Source: CAWJAP01 sp963834365
GTDB lineage: Bacteria > Acidobacteriota > Vicinamibacteria > Vicinamibacterales > Vicinamibacteraceae
Reading direction: 5' to 3'
Assembly: GCA_963834365.1 (NCBI GenBank)
Contig: CAWIBS010000036.1
Span: 310,001 to 374,000 of the forward strand
Length of the DNA: 64,000 nucleotides
Shown here: in pieces, positions 1 to 11,870 of the stretch
How the letters are laid out: the number at the start of each line of letters is the position of its first letter
Position numbering within the stretch: the stretch's first letter is position 1
The notes under the pieces: generated by a model
Databases searched by the model: none
Told to the model about the DNA's origin: nothing
Seen by the model: only the letters and a program-made list of their open reading frames with translations
Translations under genes and position numbers: made by a program

Positions 1-1
1 C

Positions 2-838
2 GGCAGCGGACTCTACGACATGGCCGAGTTGACCGGCCGTCGGGACGTGTCCGTCGACACGCCCTTCGGTCCGCCGTCCGGGCCTTTCATCGTCGGGTGT
101 CTGGCGGGCCGCGAGGTGGCGTTTCTCGCCCGGCACGGCCCGGGCCATCGCCTGACTCCCTCCGAGCTGAACTTCCGCGCCAACATCTACGCGATGAAGA
201 CGCTGGGCGTCGAGCGCATCCTGTCGGCGAGCGCCGTCGGCAGCCTCAAGGAGGAGTACGCGCCGCTCGATCTCGTCGATTCCCGATCAGTTCGTCGATC
301 GCACGCGCGGCCGCGTCAGCACGTTCTTCGGCGACGGGCTCGTCGGCGCACGTCGCCTTCGCGCATCCGTTCTGCCCCGACCTCAGTGCCGCCGCCTACG
401 ACGCCGCGGTCGGCGGCGGGCGCGAGCGTCCACAAGGGCGGCACCTACGTCTGCATGGAGGGACCGCAGTTCTCGACGCGTGCCGAGTCCCTGCTCTATC
501 GCCAGTGGGGGATGGACATCATCGGGATGACCAACCTCCAGGAGGCCAAGCTCGCGCGGGAGGCCGAGATCTGCTACACGACGATTGCGCTCGTCACCGA
601 CTACGACTGCTGGCATCCCGAGCACGACTCGGTGACGACCGAGATGATCATTGCGAACCTGGTGCAGAACGCGAGCATGGCGCAGAAGGTCATCGCGGCG
701 GCGATCGCGGCGCTCGACACGGGCGCGCGCACCTGCAGTTGCGCCTCCGCGCTCGCCGCCGCGCTCATCACGCGTCCCGAACACGTGCCCGAGGCCACCA
801 AGCAGAAGCTGGCGCCGATCATCGGCAAGTACCAATGA
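2..838 (+). CDS. mtnP: S-methyl-5'-thioadenosine phosphorylase (MTAP), 5' partial
   Basis: Phosphorolysis of methylthioadenosine to adenine and methylthioribose-1-phosphate, a purine and methionine salvage step. The window opens inside the N-terminal GSGLYDM phosphate-loop motif, so only a few N-terminal codons are missing. Family motifs follow: RHGPGH, NFRANI, the EGPQFSTRAES segment, GMTN and the DYDCW signature that separates MTAP from other purine phosphorylases. The middle is disturbed by three apparent single-base insertions (near 278, 345 and 412). Together they restore the original frame, and the corrected stretch reads like the family's PFCPDLS region. An adenosine-kinase-like gene follows on the same strand. 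A broader purine nucleoside phosphorylase activity cannot be excluded. Confidence 0.88.
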   Translation, partial: GSGLYDMAELTGRRDVSVDTPFGPPSGPFIVGCLAGREVAFLARHGPGHRLTPSELNFRANIYAMKTLGVERILSASAVGSLKEEYAPLDLVDSRSVRRSHARPRQHVLRRRARRRTSPSRIRSAPTSVPPPTTPRSAAGASVHKGGTYVCMEGPQFSTRAESLLYRQWGMDIIGMTNLQEAKLAREAEICYTTIALVTDYDCWHPEHDSVTTEMIIANLVQNASMAQKVIAAAIAALDTGARTCSCASALAAALITRPEHVPEATKQKLAPIIGKYQ

Positions 839-867
839 CGTGAACGCGACCAGTCGCTCCGCAGGAG

Positions 868-887
868 GGCGCGGCTTCAGCCGCGCC
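868..887. repeat. REP-like palindrome with TTCAG apex
   Basis: Perfect inverted repeat ggcgcggcttcagccgcgcc in the 128-bp gap between mtnP and the kinase gene. It is preceded by CCGCAGGAGG at about 859-868. A degenerate half-copy (ccgggctgaacgcc) lies at about 908-921. The same box plus palindrome recurs near 6980-7009 and 29983-30012. Confidence 0.7.
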
Positions 888-966
888 AGGCTCCCGCGGC
901 CAGACGGCCGGGCTGAACGCCACGAACCCTACCTGTCCGAGATCTGGACTAGCCGCAGCGCTTCAC

Positions 967-1920
967 ATGAAAATCATCGTCACCGGTTCGATTGCCTTCG
1001 ACTACCTGATGTCGTTCCCCGGCTCGTTCGTCGAGCAGTTTCTGCCGGACCACTTGTCCCGCGTGAGCCTGAGCTTCCTCGTGGACTCGATGGACAAGCG
1101 GCGCGGCGGCTGCGCCCCGAACATCGCCTATTCGCTCGCCCTGCTCGGCGAGCGGCCGTACCTCATGGCGACGGCCGGCCAGGACTTCGGCGACTACCGG
1201 CAATGGCTCGAAGCCGCCAATGTCGACACCTCGCTGGTGCGTGAGGTCGAGGGCAAGTTCACGGCGTCGTTCTTCTGCAGCACCGACAAGGACAACAACC
1301 AGATTGCGTCCTTCTACACGGGCGCCATGGCCAATGCCGGCGAGCTGTCGTTCCGGAGCGTGGCCGGATGCGACGTGGCGATCATCTCGCCGAACGATCC
1401 GGGCGCGATGACGCAGTATGCGGAAGAGTGCCGCGTGCTGGGCATCCGCTTCCTGTTCGACCCGGGGCAGCAGTGCGCGCGGATGTCGGGGGATGAGCTG
1501 CGTGACGGGCTGACGGGGGCTCACGTGCTGATCTGCAACGACTATGAGCTGGAGCTCATCCGCGAGAAGACCGGGCTGAGCGACGCCGATCTCCTCGAGC
1601 ACTGCCATGCGGTCGTCGTGACGAAGGGGGCGGATGGCTGCAGCGTCGTCCTGCCCGACCGGCGGATCGATGTGCCCGCGGTGCCGCCGTTTCAAATCGT
1701 GGATCCGACCGGCGTCGGAGATGCCTATCGCGGCGGGTTCCTGAAGGGTCTGGCCGTGGGCGCCGACTGGGAGCAGTGCGCCCGCCTCGGGAGCGTTGCC
1801 GCCGCGTACGCGCTCGAGCATCTCGGCGGCCTGAGCCACGCCTACACCTGGCCGGAATTCGCCAGCCGCTACGAGCAGCATTTCGGACCGCTGCGGCTGC
1901 CGCAGGCCGCATCCCGGTGA
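967..1920 (+). CDS. PfkB-family carbohydrate kinase, probably adenosine kinase
   Basis: ATP-dependent sugar/nucleoside kinase of the ribokinase fold, 317 aa, intact. The N-terminal GSIAFDYLMSFPG, the SLSFLVD segment and the paired-glycine motif RRGGCAPN (residues about 45-52) resemble the bacterial adenosine kinase of mycobacteria. The C-terminal signature DPTGVGDAYRGGF (around residue 250) carries the catalytic Asp of the anion hole. Adenosine kinase would convert adenosine to AMP, which fits the neighbouring MTA phosphorylase as a purine-salvage pair. The substrate assignment rests on overall resemblance and context; another PfkB substrate is possible. The ATG at 967 gives the expected N-terminus directly before the first beta strand. 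Confidence 0.8.
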   Translation: MKIIVTGSIAFDYLMSFPGSFVEQFLPDHLSRVSLSFLVDSMDKRRGGCAPNIAYSLALLGERPYLMATAGQDFGDYRQWLEAANVDTSLVREVEGKFTASFFCSTDKDNNQIASFYTGAMANAGELSFRSVAGCDVAIISPNDPGAMTQYAEECRVLGIRFLFDPGQQCARMSGDELRDGLTGAHVLICNDYELELIREKTGLSDADLLEHCHAVVVTKGADGCSVVLPDRRIDVPAVPPFQIVDPTGVGDAYRGGFLKGLAVGADWEQCARLGSVAAAYALEHLGGLSHAYTWPEFASRYEQHFGPLRLPQAASR

Positions 1921-1930
1921 GGTGCCGGCG

Positions 1931-2432
1931 ATGGGCACGGCCGCGCGTCGTGTGGCGTTCGCCTTCGTCGCCGCCGCGAGCGCGGCATGGCTGGCCGCCC
2001 TCGTCGCGGCGCCGATGACCCTCGCCCGTCCGGACGCGCCGCTGAGCGCGCGCGGCACGGCGCTGGCCGTGCACGTCGCCGGCGGATTCGTGTGCCATCA
2101 GCTCCCGCATCGGAGCTTTCACATCAGCGGCGTGCCGATGCCCGTGTGCGCGCGCTGCACCGGGCTGTACGTCGGGTCCCTGCGTCGGGCTGCTGCTCGG
2201 CGGGACCTCGACGCGCATCGGACGCCGGGCCCTCCAGTCGCCCGCCGCATGGCTGGCAATCGCGGCGCTCCCGACGCTGGGATCGGTCGTGGTCGAATGG
2301 GGAACGGGCCTCACGTCGGCGATCTCGCGCGCGGGCGCAGCCATACCGCTTGGCGCCGGAGTGGCGGCCATCGTCGCGGCAGCGCTGCAGCCGCAGCCGG
2401 CCGCGGCGAATCGGTCTGCTACACTACCCTGA
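1931..2432 (+). CDS. DUF2085-type small membrane protein (frameshifted)
   Basis: Predicted integral membrane protein with a hydrophobic N-terminal helix and then the conserved block CHQLPHRSFHISG...CARCTGLYVG, whose Cys/His residues define the DUF2085 family. Function unknown. After YVGSL a single inserted base near 2183 breaks the frame; removing it restores a hydrophobic segment (VGLLLGGTSTRIG) and a run of helices to the TGA at 2430-2432. An in-frame GTG at 1922 is an alternative start. It begins a run of small membrane genes. The family call is good; the role is not known. Confidence 0.65.
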
Positions 2433-2473
2433 TTCGCGCGGGCTGTCCGCGCTGACGAGCGCGGTGTGAGGAC

Positions 2474-2879
2474 ATGCGGGCAGTAACGGCCGACGTGGCG
2501 ACCATGGATCCGGGACGACGGGCGTTGATCTGCGTGGCGGCCTGGGCGGTGCCCGGCGCCGGCCACGTGCTGCAGCGGCGGACGCTGAGCGGTGTCGTGT
2601 TCTTCGCCGTGCTGCCGGCGATGTTCGCGCTCGGACTGCTGCTCGACGGCGCCGCTCTTCCCGCTGGCGCCGCTGTCTCAGTCGGTCCTGACGACCGCCG
2701 CGGCGCTTGCCGAGCGCTGCCTCGGAGCGCCGTGGCTCATCGCCGCCGCTCTCGGCGCGGGCCGCGGCGATGTCGTCTCGGCCACCTACGAGTATGGGTG
2801 GGTGCTCATGGTCGTCGCCGGGCTGCTCAACTGTCTCGTCATCCTCGACGCCTTCGATATCGCGATGGGACGGAAGTAG
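2474..2879 (+). CDS. Small membrane protein, resembles DUF6677 (frameshifted)
   Basis: Short hydrophobic protein of about 134 residues. The N-terminal half reads AWAVPGAGHVLQ, a glycine-rich turn before a membrane helix. After one frame change near 2655 the C-terminal half reads GRGDVVSATYEYG and then a hydrophobic helix ending NCLVILDAFDIAMGRK. This layout matches my recollection of a small family annotated DUF6677, seen mainly in Acidobacteriota; no search was done. The ATG at 2474 follows GTGAGGA, a usable ribosome site. No catalytic motif is visible. Confidence 0.55.
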
Positions 2880-2933
2880 CGTACCAGCCGCTGATCCCAG
2901 CCGCCCAGTCCATCGCGCCAGCCACTGTCGCTC

Positions 2934-3109
2934 ATGCTGGTCACTCTTCTGTCTCGTCATCTTCGCCGTCCTCGTCTCGACGGTGTTCGCGGTGATCCAG
3001 AAGGACACGCCGCGCGAGCAGCGTCCGGCTGGCGCTCGTGATGACTCGCGGCCTTCGTCGGATTCGCCATCCTGGCCGGCTGGATGATGCTCGCGTTCCC
3101 CTCTGGTAG
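2934..3109 (+). CDS. Putative small transmembrane protein (multiple frameshifts)
   Basis: Corrected for two or three single-base insertions (about 2955, 3024, 3046), this stretch reads as a peptide of about 55 residues with two hydrophobic helices: LVIFAVLVSTVFAVIQ, then AFVGFAILAGWMMLAF. It lies between two other small membrane genes on the same strand. No family is recognised and the stop is uncertain, with TAG at 3107-3109 as the candidate. It could instead be noncoding spacer. Confidence 0.3.
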
Positions 3110-3127
3110 CGTAGCGCCGCGGTCTGC

Positions 3128-3500
3128 GTGCCCTGTGGGGCGCCCGTCGTCGCCTGGGCCGCCCTCATCTTCGTGCTCTCGTCGTTCTCGAGGCTGCCCG
3201 CGCCGCCCGGGCAGATCACCGACAAGCACGCCCACTTCGTCGTCTACGCCGTGCTTGCCGCGCTGCATCGTGCGCGCGCTCGTCGCGGCGCGCGTGCGCG
3301 GCGTGACCGCGCGGGTCGCGGTCGCGGCGCGGTTGCTCGCGGCGCTCTACGGCGTGACCGACGAGTTGCACCAGCGCTTCGTGCCGGGCCGTCGCGACGT
3401 CGACGACCTGCGCCGATCCGTGCGCTGCCGCGCGATGCGGCTCGGCGCGCGCGCTCGCCGGCCGGCGCTGCTGCGGGCGTGGGCTATAATCCGGCGCCGT
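3128..3500 (+). CDS. VanZ-like family membrane protein (frameshifted)
   Basis: Starts GTG and reads a first helix AALIFVLSSFSRLP, followed by DKHAHFVVYAVLAAL. After a frame change near 3263 comes LLAALYGVTDELHQRFVPGR, the conserved block of VanZ-like proteins (DK..HF..Y and DE.HQ..VPGR). Several insertions break the rest and I could not place the stop; the gene must end before the next start at 3504. VanZ-like domains occur in small integral membrane proteins of mostly unknown function, one of which affects teicoplanin sensitivity. Nothing suggests antibiotic resistance here. Confidence 0.6.
3485..3490 (+). promoter_or_regulatory. Possible -10 hexamer upstream of enoyl-CoA hydratase
   Basis: TATAAT in an otherwise very GC-rich region, 14 bp before the ATG at 3504. 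No convincing -35 is visible at the right spacing, so this is suggestive only. Confidence 0.25.
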
Positions 3501-3503
3501 CGC

Positions 3504-4336
3504 ATGACCTACGAGAACCTGCTCATCGAGCGGGACGAGGCGGTCGCGACGATCACGTTCAACCGCCCGGCGGTGCTGAACGCGCTCAACCAGGCGCACG
3601 CTGGACGGAGCTCGGACGCGGCGTTCGACGCCCTCGGCGCGGACGCGGCGTGCGCGCGATCCTGCTCACCGGCGCGGGCGAGAAGGCGTTCGTCGCCGGC
3701 GCCGACATCAACGAGCTGGCGCGGCAGACGCCGGTCGGCGGACGCGAGCTGGCGCTGCGCGGGCAGGCGCTCTTCACGCGCATCGAGCACGCTCGGCAAG
3801 CCGGTCGATCGCCGTCGATCAACGGGTTCTGCGCTCGGCGGCGGCTGCGAGCTCGCGCTGGCGTGCACGTTCCGCTTCGCCGCCGACACCGCGCAGATCG
3901 GCCAGCCCGAGATCAACCTCGGGCATCATGCCCGGCTACGGCGGGTCGCAGCGCCTGCCGCGGCTCGATCGGCAAGGACGCGCGCGATGGAGCTGATTCT
4001 GACCGGCCGCCGCGTCGGCGCCGACGAGGCGCTCGCGCATCGGGCTGGTCAACGCGCGTCGTGCCGGCCGCGTCGCTGCTGGACGAGGCGCGGGCGCTTC
4101 GCGCGCGAGCTCGCGGCGAAGGCGCCGATCGCCGCTGCGCTACGCGATGCAGGCGATCAACGGCGGCCTCGAGATGCCGCTCGAGCAGGGCCTGGCGTTC
4201 GAGGCGACGCTGTTCGGCCTGGTCGCGGCCACCGAGGACATGCGGAAGGCACGCGCGCGTTCCTCGAGAAGCGCAAGCCGTGCGGTTCACGGGGACGCTC
4301 GACTACGCGACCGCGGATTGCGCGCCCGACCGATGA
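3504..4336 (+). CDS. Enoyl-CoA hydratase/isomerase (crotonase family; frameshifted)
   Basis: Hydration of 2-enoyl-CoA to 3-hydroxyacyl-CoA in fatty-acid beta-oxidation or a related acyl-CoA pathway, cytoplasmic. The corrected protein, about 260 aa, shows ITFNRPAVLNALN, AGEKAFVAGADINEL (oxyanion-hole region), GGGCELALAC with the first acidic residue, and GQPEINLG..PGYGGSQRL with the second. It then continues as FLEKRKPVFTG, a usual crotonase tail. At least six single-base insertions interrupt it. The TGA at 4334-4336 overlaps the ribH ATG as ATGA, which supports the end chosen. It could be a short-chain crotonase with another substrate. Confidence 0.82.
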
Positions 4337-4834
4337 TCAGGACTCGCCGGAGAACTCGAAGTTGCCCGACGCGCAGCGGCCTGCGCTTCGCGCTCGTCGT
4401 GTCGCGCTTCAACGACGCGTCACCGACGCGGCTGCGCGACGGCGCGCTCGAGGCGCTGACCGTGGCCGGCGCGGCGCCGACGCGATCGAGACGTTCGAGG
4501 TGCCTGGCGCGTTCGAGATCCCGTTCGCGGCGCAGGCGGCGGCGGCGACCGGCCGCTTCGACGCCGTCGTGTGCCTCGGCTGCCTGATTCGCGGCGACAC
4601 GCCGCACTTCGAGTACATCGCCGTCGGCCGTCGCGCACGGCATCATGGCCGCGCGCGGCCGAGACCGGCGTGCCGATGGCCTTCGGCGTGCTGACGACCA
4701 ACACGCCGGAGCAGGCGCTCGAGCGCGCCGCGATGGATCGCACCAACAAGGGATGGGAGGCCGCGGTGGCGGCCATCGAGATGGCGCACCTCGTGCGCCG
4801 GCTGTCCGGCGACGCGGACGAGACGCGCGCGTGA
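4333..4834 (+). CDS. ribH: 6,7-dimethyl-8-ribityllumazine synthase
   Basis: Condenses 5-amino-6-ribitylaminouracil with 3,4-dihydroxy-2-butanone-4-phosphate, the penultimate riboflavin step. The enzyme forms pentamers or icosahedral shells. Motifs in order: FALVVSRFN, FEVPGAFEIPFAA, CLGCLIRGDTPHFEYIA (with the catalytic His region), then GVLTTNTPEQAL and the C-terminal NKGWEAAVAAIEM helix. Three or four single-base insertions (for example near 4420, 4478 and 4630-4660) split it. The start overlaps the preceding stop (ATGA) and its TGA overlaps the nusB GTG, so the genes are probably translationally coupled. ribH-nusB adjacency is common in bacteria. Confidence 0.9.
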
Positions 4835-5277
4835 GCGCCGCGATGCCGCCGCGCGAGCTCCGGCATCGCGCGCGCGAGCTGGCGCTCCAGTGGCTGTATC
4901 AGTGGGAGATCGGCGCGCCTGCGATCTCGACGAGGTGTTCGACGCCCGGCCGGCAGGTGAGCTCGCGCACGCCGGACGACGGATCGCGATCGCTGCGCCG
5001 AGGCGATGGTGCGCGGCACGGCGCGAGGAGCTCGGCGCAGATCGATCGGCTGATCGCCGATCACGCCAACAACTGGCGGCTCGAACGCCTCGCCGGTCAT
5101 CGATCGGCTGGTGCTGCGCCTCGCCATCTACGAGCTCCTCTGCGAGCCGCGAGACGCCGCCGGCGGTGGTCATCGACGAAGCCCTCGAGCTCGCCCGCGC
5201 CTTCAGCAGCGAAGAGGCCGTGCCGTTCGTCAACGGCGTGCTCGACGCGCGTCCGGCGGACGTTGCAGGAGACATGA
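4831..5277 (+). CDS. nusB: Transcription antitermination factor NusB
   Basis: All-helical RNA-binding protein of rRNA antitermination that pairs with S10/NusE. The corrected protein, about 145 aa, has the N-terminal RHRARELALQWLYQWE, then WRLERLAVIDRLVLRLAIYELL, PPAVVIDEALELARAFSSEEAVPFVNGVLD and a basic tail, which are the family's hallmarks. Insertions near 4920, 4960, 5000, 5030, 5093, 5140 and 5255 scatter it over frames. A GTG at 4831 overlaps the ribH stop; an ATG at 4843 is the alternative start. Confidence 0.88.
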   Translation: MSAAMPPRELRHRARELALQWLYQWEIGAPAISTRCSTPGRQVSSRTPDDGSRSLRRGDGARHGARSSAQIDRLIADHANNWRLERLAGHRSAGAAPRHLRAPLRAARRRRRWSSTKPSSSPAPSAAKRPCRSSTACSTRVRRTLQET

Positions 5278-5283
5278 CGCATG

Positions 5284-5369
5284 AGGCTACGGACGACGGA
5301 CTACGGACGCGGACTACGGGCCTGTACGTCTTGCAAGCCCTGCAGCCGCAGCCCGTAAGCCCGTAGCCC
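5284..5369. repeat. Heptad-word inverted repeat, nusB-lysS gap
   Basis: Words of the type ggactacgg and cggactacggg repeat on the left (5284-5322). agcccgtaagcccgtagccc follows on the right (5350-5369) and is close to their reverse complement. The tract fills most of the 120-bp gap between the nusB stop and lysS and could fold as an imperfect hairpin in the transcript. It is one of a set of such tracts in this window. Confidence 0.6.
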
Positions 5370-5397
5370 ATCAGGTCGCAGATTCACGTCTCGATCC

Positions 5398-6910
5398 ATG
5401 TCTCTAGACGACCAGATCGAACAGCGCCGGGCGAACTTCGACGCGCTGCGCGCGCTCGGCGTCGACCAGTACCCGCATGGCTACGATCGCACGCGACACC
5501 GTCGGTGCCCTCGTCGACGCGCACGGCGAACGACCGGCGAGGAGCTCGAGACGCCGAGGCCCGAGGTGCGCACGGCGGGCCGCGTGCTCGGCATCCGCGC
5601 CTTCGGCAAGGCCAATTCCTGGTGCTGTCCGACGGGCTCGCCAGACCATGCAGGTCTACGTGCGCGCAGGACTCGCTGTCCGAACGTCGATTTCAAGATC
5701 TACAAGCTGCTCGACTTCGGCGATCAGATCGGCGTCGACGGCCGGGTGTTCCGGACGCAAGACCAACGAGCTGACCATCTGGGCGTCGAGCCTGACCTTC
5801 CTGGCCAAGTGCTTCCTGCCGCTGCCCGAGAAGTGGCACGGACTGCAGGACATCGAGACGCGCTACCGCCAGCGGTATCTGGATCTGATCGTCAATCCCG
5901 ACGTCGCGGCGGGTGTTCGAGGTGCGCAGCCGCGACCGTCGTCGGCGGTCCGCGCGCGTTCTTCGAGGCCCGCGGGTTCCTCGAGGTCGAGACGCCGATG
6001 ATGCAGCCGATCGCCGGCGGCGCGCTGGCCCGGCCGTTCTCGACGCATCACAACGCGCTCGACATGCGGCTGTATCTGCGCATCGCGCCCGAGCTGTATC
6101 TCAAGCGGCTCACGGTCGGCGGCATGGAGCGCGTCTACGAGATCAACCGGAACTTCCGCAACGAGGGGATCTCGACGCAGCACAATCCCGAGTTCACGAT
6201 GCTCGAGTTCTACCAGGCGTACGCCGAGTATCAGCGAGCTGATGGCGCTCACCGAAGACGCTCCTCGCGCAGGTCGCGCACGAGGCGTCGGCACGACGCG
6301 ACGTGACGTTCGGCGGAGCACACGATCTCGCTTCGAGCCGCCCTACCGGCGGCTGTCGCTGCGCGAGGCGGCGGCGCGAGCGGGCGTCCGAGAGGCTGGG
6401 CGAGCAGGTGACCGAGCCGACATGCTCCGGGACCGCGCGGCGACCGCGCGGCGTGGCCGAGCGGCTTGGCGTCGGCGGTCGCGCCGGGCGACGGCGCCGG
6501 CAAGATCGCGACCGACATCTTCGAGACGCTGTGGGAGGACTCGCTCGTCCAGCCGACGTTCGTCTACGACTTCCCGACCGAGGTGTCGCCGCTCTCGAAG
6601 CAGAAGCCCGACGATCCCGACACCGTCGAGCGCTTCGAGCTCTATGTCGGCGGCTTCGAGGTCGCCAACGGCTTCAGCGAGCTGAACGATCCCGTCGAGC
6701 AGCGCCGCCGGTTCGAGGCGCAGCTCGCGCAGCGGGCCAGCGGGCGATGCCGAGGCGCACGCGATGGACGAGGACTACATCCGCGCGCTCGAATACGGGC
6801 TGCCGCCGACCGGCGGCGAAGGCATCGGCATCGATCGGCTGGTCATGCTGCTGACCGGCAGCCCGTCGATTCGCGACGTGATCCTGTTTCCGCTGATGCG
6901 GCCGCGATAG
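5398..6910 (+). CDS. lysS: Lysyl-tRNA synthetase, class II (frameshifted)
   Basis: Charges tRNA-Lys. About 500 aa after correction: an N-terminal OB-fold anticodon-binding domain (GRVLGIRAFGKANF, IQVYVR-like, FGDQIGVDGRVFRTKTNELTI), then the class II catalytic domain. Motif 2 is intact as FRNEGISTQHNPEFTMLEFY. Motif 3 is GIGIDRLVMLL near the end. YDFPTEVSPLSK and GFEVANGFSELNDP are typical LysRS active-site blocks. More than ten single-base indels split the reading frame, the worst stretch being 6240-6480. The ATG at 5398 begins MSLDDQIEQRR, a normal LysRS N-terminus. Confidence 0.92.
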
Positions 6911-6994
6911 GATGGTCGTGCTCGAGCGCGGCTGCAAGCTGCGGCCTCCTGCGGCTGGCAGCGGTCGCGGCGCGAGACGCATCCGCAGGAGCGC

Positions 6995-7009
6995 CGGGCT
7001 GTCAGCCCG
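6995..7009. repeat. REP-like palindrome
   Basis: cgggctgtcagcccg, preceded by ATCCGCAGGAGC at about 6979-6990. A reverse-orientation box cctcctgcgg lies at about 6946-6955. It has the same layout as the element at 29932-30012 but is more degenerate. It sits between lysS and the lolC/E gene. Confidence 0.55.
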
Positions 7010-7031
7010 AGCCATGTCCGTAGCCCGATCC

Positions 7032-8317
7032 ATGCCTTTCGAGCTGTTCGTCGCCTTCCGCTATCTCGTCGCCCGCCGGCGGCAGGCGTTCATCTCGCTG
7101 ATCTCGTTCGTGTCGGCGCTCGGCGTGGCCGTGGGCGTGACGGCGCTCGATCATCGCGCTCGCGCTGATGACCGGCCTGCAGGGCGAGCTGCGCGACCGG
7201 ATGCTCGGCTCGACGCCGCACATCTACGTCTCCAAGCTGGCCGACGGCGGCGTCGACGATCCCGAAGGCGAGATCGCGCGCCTGCGGCAGGTGCCGCACG
7301 TCGTGGGCGCGGCGCCCGTGGTGCTCGGGCAGGCGCTCGTCCGCACGGCCGAGAAGACGGCGTTCGTCACGCTCAAGGGCGTGGATCCGGCAGCTCGAGG
7401 CGCAGGTGACCGAGATTGGCCGGCGCGATGAAGAGCGGGCAGCCTCGACGCGCTGAGACCGCCGGCGAGGGCCCCGACGGGATCGCGCTCGGCCACGATC
7501 TCGCGCGCACGCTCGGCGTCACGGTCGGCGACTCGGTCACCGTGCTGACGCCCGAAGGGACGCTCACGCCGATGGGCATCGATGCCCCGCGCACGCGACG
7601 CTGCGGGTGGTCGGCATCTTCGCGCTCGGCCTCTTCGAGTTCGACCGGCCTACGCGGTCGTCTCGCTGCCCGTCGGCGCTGCGGCTGATGGGGAAGATCG
7701 CATCCCGACTTCATCCAGCTGCGCGTCAACGACATCTACGACGCGCCGGCGGTCGCCGAGGACGATCCTCGAGCGGTTCGGCCGGGCTATCTGGTCGCAG
7801 GACTGGGCCGACATGAACCAGTCGCTGTTCTCGGCGCTCTGGCTCGAGAAGATGGCGATCTCGATCACCATCGGCCTCATCGTGATGGTCGCCGCGCTCA
7901 ACATCGTCGCGTCGCTGGTGCTGCTGGTCATGGAGAAGAGCCGCGACATCGCGATCCTGAAGACGATGGGCGCCTCGGCGCGGAGCATCATGGTGATTTT
8001 CATGCTGCAGGGCGTGCTCATCGGCGCGGTCGGGCACGATCGCCGGCGCGGTGCTCGGGCGCGGCGCTGTCGTGCGTGCTCGACCGCTACAGGCTGATCG
8101 CATTCCGACCGAGGTCTATCAGATCTCCTACATGCCGTTCCGGATCGAGACCGGCGACTTCCTGATCGTCGCTCGCGCGGCGATGGCTGATCTGTTTCGT
8201 CGCGACGCTCTACCCGTCGCGTCAGGCCGCCCGGCTCGATCCGGCGGAGGCGCTGCGATACGGGTACGGCTGGACGCCCGACAGTATCCGCGAGCCCTGC
8301 AGCCGATGCAGCCCTGA
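7032..8317 (+). CDS. Lipoprotein-releasing ABC transporter permease (LolC/LolE family; frameshifted)
   Basis: Inner-membrane permease that, with LolD, extracts lipoproteins for transfer to the outer membrane. FELFVAFRYLVARRRQAF is followed by a first hydrophobic helix SLISFVSALGVAVGV, a long periplasmic domain, then three helices: ISITIGLIVMVAALNIVASLVLL, FMLQGVLIGAVG and a last one ending ATLYPSRQAARLDPAEALRYG, the family's classic C-terminus. KSRDIAILKTMGAS is the cytoplasmic coupling loop. At least eight insertions break it. The exact stop is uncertain; TGA at 8315-8317 is used. An ATG at 7014 is the alternative start. lolD follows directly. Confidence 0.85.
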
Positions 8318-8325
8318 GCCTCTCA

Positions 8326-9010
8326 ATGATTCCTCGTTGCACCCGGCCTTGTCGAAGTCCGATCGCCGAGCCCGTCGCGGCCCCTCCCGCGTGCTGCGCG
8401 ATCTGTCGCTGTCGGTCGAGCGCGGCGAGATGGTCGCGATTGTCGGGGCGTCGGGCGTCGGGAAGAGCACGCTGCTGCACGTGCTCGGCGGGCTCGACGC
8501 GCTCGACGGCGGCGAGGTCGCGCATCGACGGCGCGGACGTCGTGTCCGCGATGAGCGACGCGGAGCGCGTCGCGTTCCGCAACCGGCACGTGGGGTTCGT
8601 GTTCCAGTTCCATCACCTGCTGCCGGAGTTCTCGGCGCTCGAGAACGTCGAAATGCCGCTGCGCATTGCGCGGCGGCCGGCGGCGGAGGTCGCGGCCGCG
8701 CGCCGAGGCGCTGCTCGGCGCGGGTCGGGCTCGGCCGATCGGCTCGCACACCGTCCGGGGCTGCTGTCGGGCGGCGAGCAGCAGCGCGTGGCGGTGGCGC
8801 GGGCGCTGGCGATGCAGCCCGCGCTGCTGCTGGCGGACGAGCCGACGGGCAATCTCGACGAGCACACGGCCGAGACGCTGCACGACCTGCTGCGCGAGAT
8901 GCACCGCGAGCACGGGCCTGACGTCGGTCATCGCCACCCACAACCCGCGGCTGGCGGCGCTCTGCGATCGCGTGCTGCGGCTCGAGGACGGACGCCTGCG
9001 CGCGGCCTGA
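8326..9010 (+). CDS. lolD: Lipoprotein-releasing ABC transporter ATP-binding protein
   Basis: ATPase partner of the preceding permease. The corrected sequence shows Walker A GASGVGKSTLLH, Q-loop VGFVFQFHHLLPEF, ABC signature LSGGEQQRVAVARAL, Walker B ALLLADEPTGNLD and the switch histidine in SVIATHN. Length, about 225 aa, and the LPEFSALENVEMP segment match the LolD/MacB-type subfamily. Insertions near 8520, 8700 and 8930 split it. The true start is unclear: ATG at 8326 is used, but the catalytic frame is also open upstream from 8337. Confidence 0.87.
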
Positions 9011-9126
9011 CCGCGCACAGCCCGGCGATCCGTACGCCCGGTTCCGAATCCAATCGTCTGAACTGACTGTTCGACGGTCGAAGTGTCGATAGACCGGGAA
9101 AAGGCCGGGTGGTGCACGGGTTTGCG

Positions 9127-9132
9127 TATAAT
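9127..9132 (+). promoter_or_regulatory. Candidate -10 box upstream of clpC
   Basis: TATAAT within ttgcgtataatgaag, about 107 bp before the clpC start, in the 228-bp gap after lolD. A TG lies two bases upstream, loosely like an extended -10. No good -35 hexamer is visible. No CtsR operator repeat was recognised. Confidence 0.35.
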
Positions 9133-9238
9133 GAAGGTCATCGAGTCGATGCCATGCGCCTCGATCTCTCGACGGGCCCGATGAACGGGTCGGATCTTGT
9201 CGTCCAGGGTCGCAGGTCCAGATCTCAGGGTAACGCGG

Positions 9239-11696
<2,458 letters not shown>

Positions 11697-11870
11697 GTTC
11701 CTGTACACTGGTGGCTTCGCACGTCGGGCCGGGTCCGCCCTGAATCGAGGGACGCGTGCCTGGTGGCCGTCAAGGTTGGGCTGCACGGACTGCCGCAGCG
11801 GCGCGCCCCGGGAATCGGGCTCCGAAGCCGGCCCAAGGAACCGGCGCTCTGCCGCCGGATACTCTCGCGC

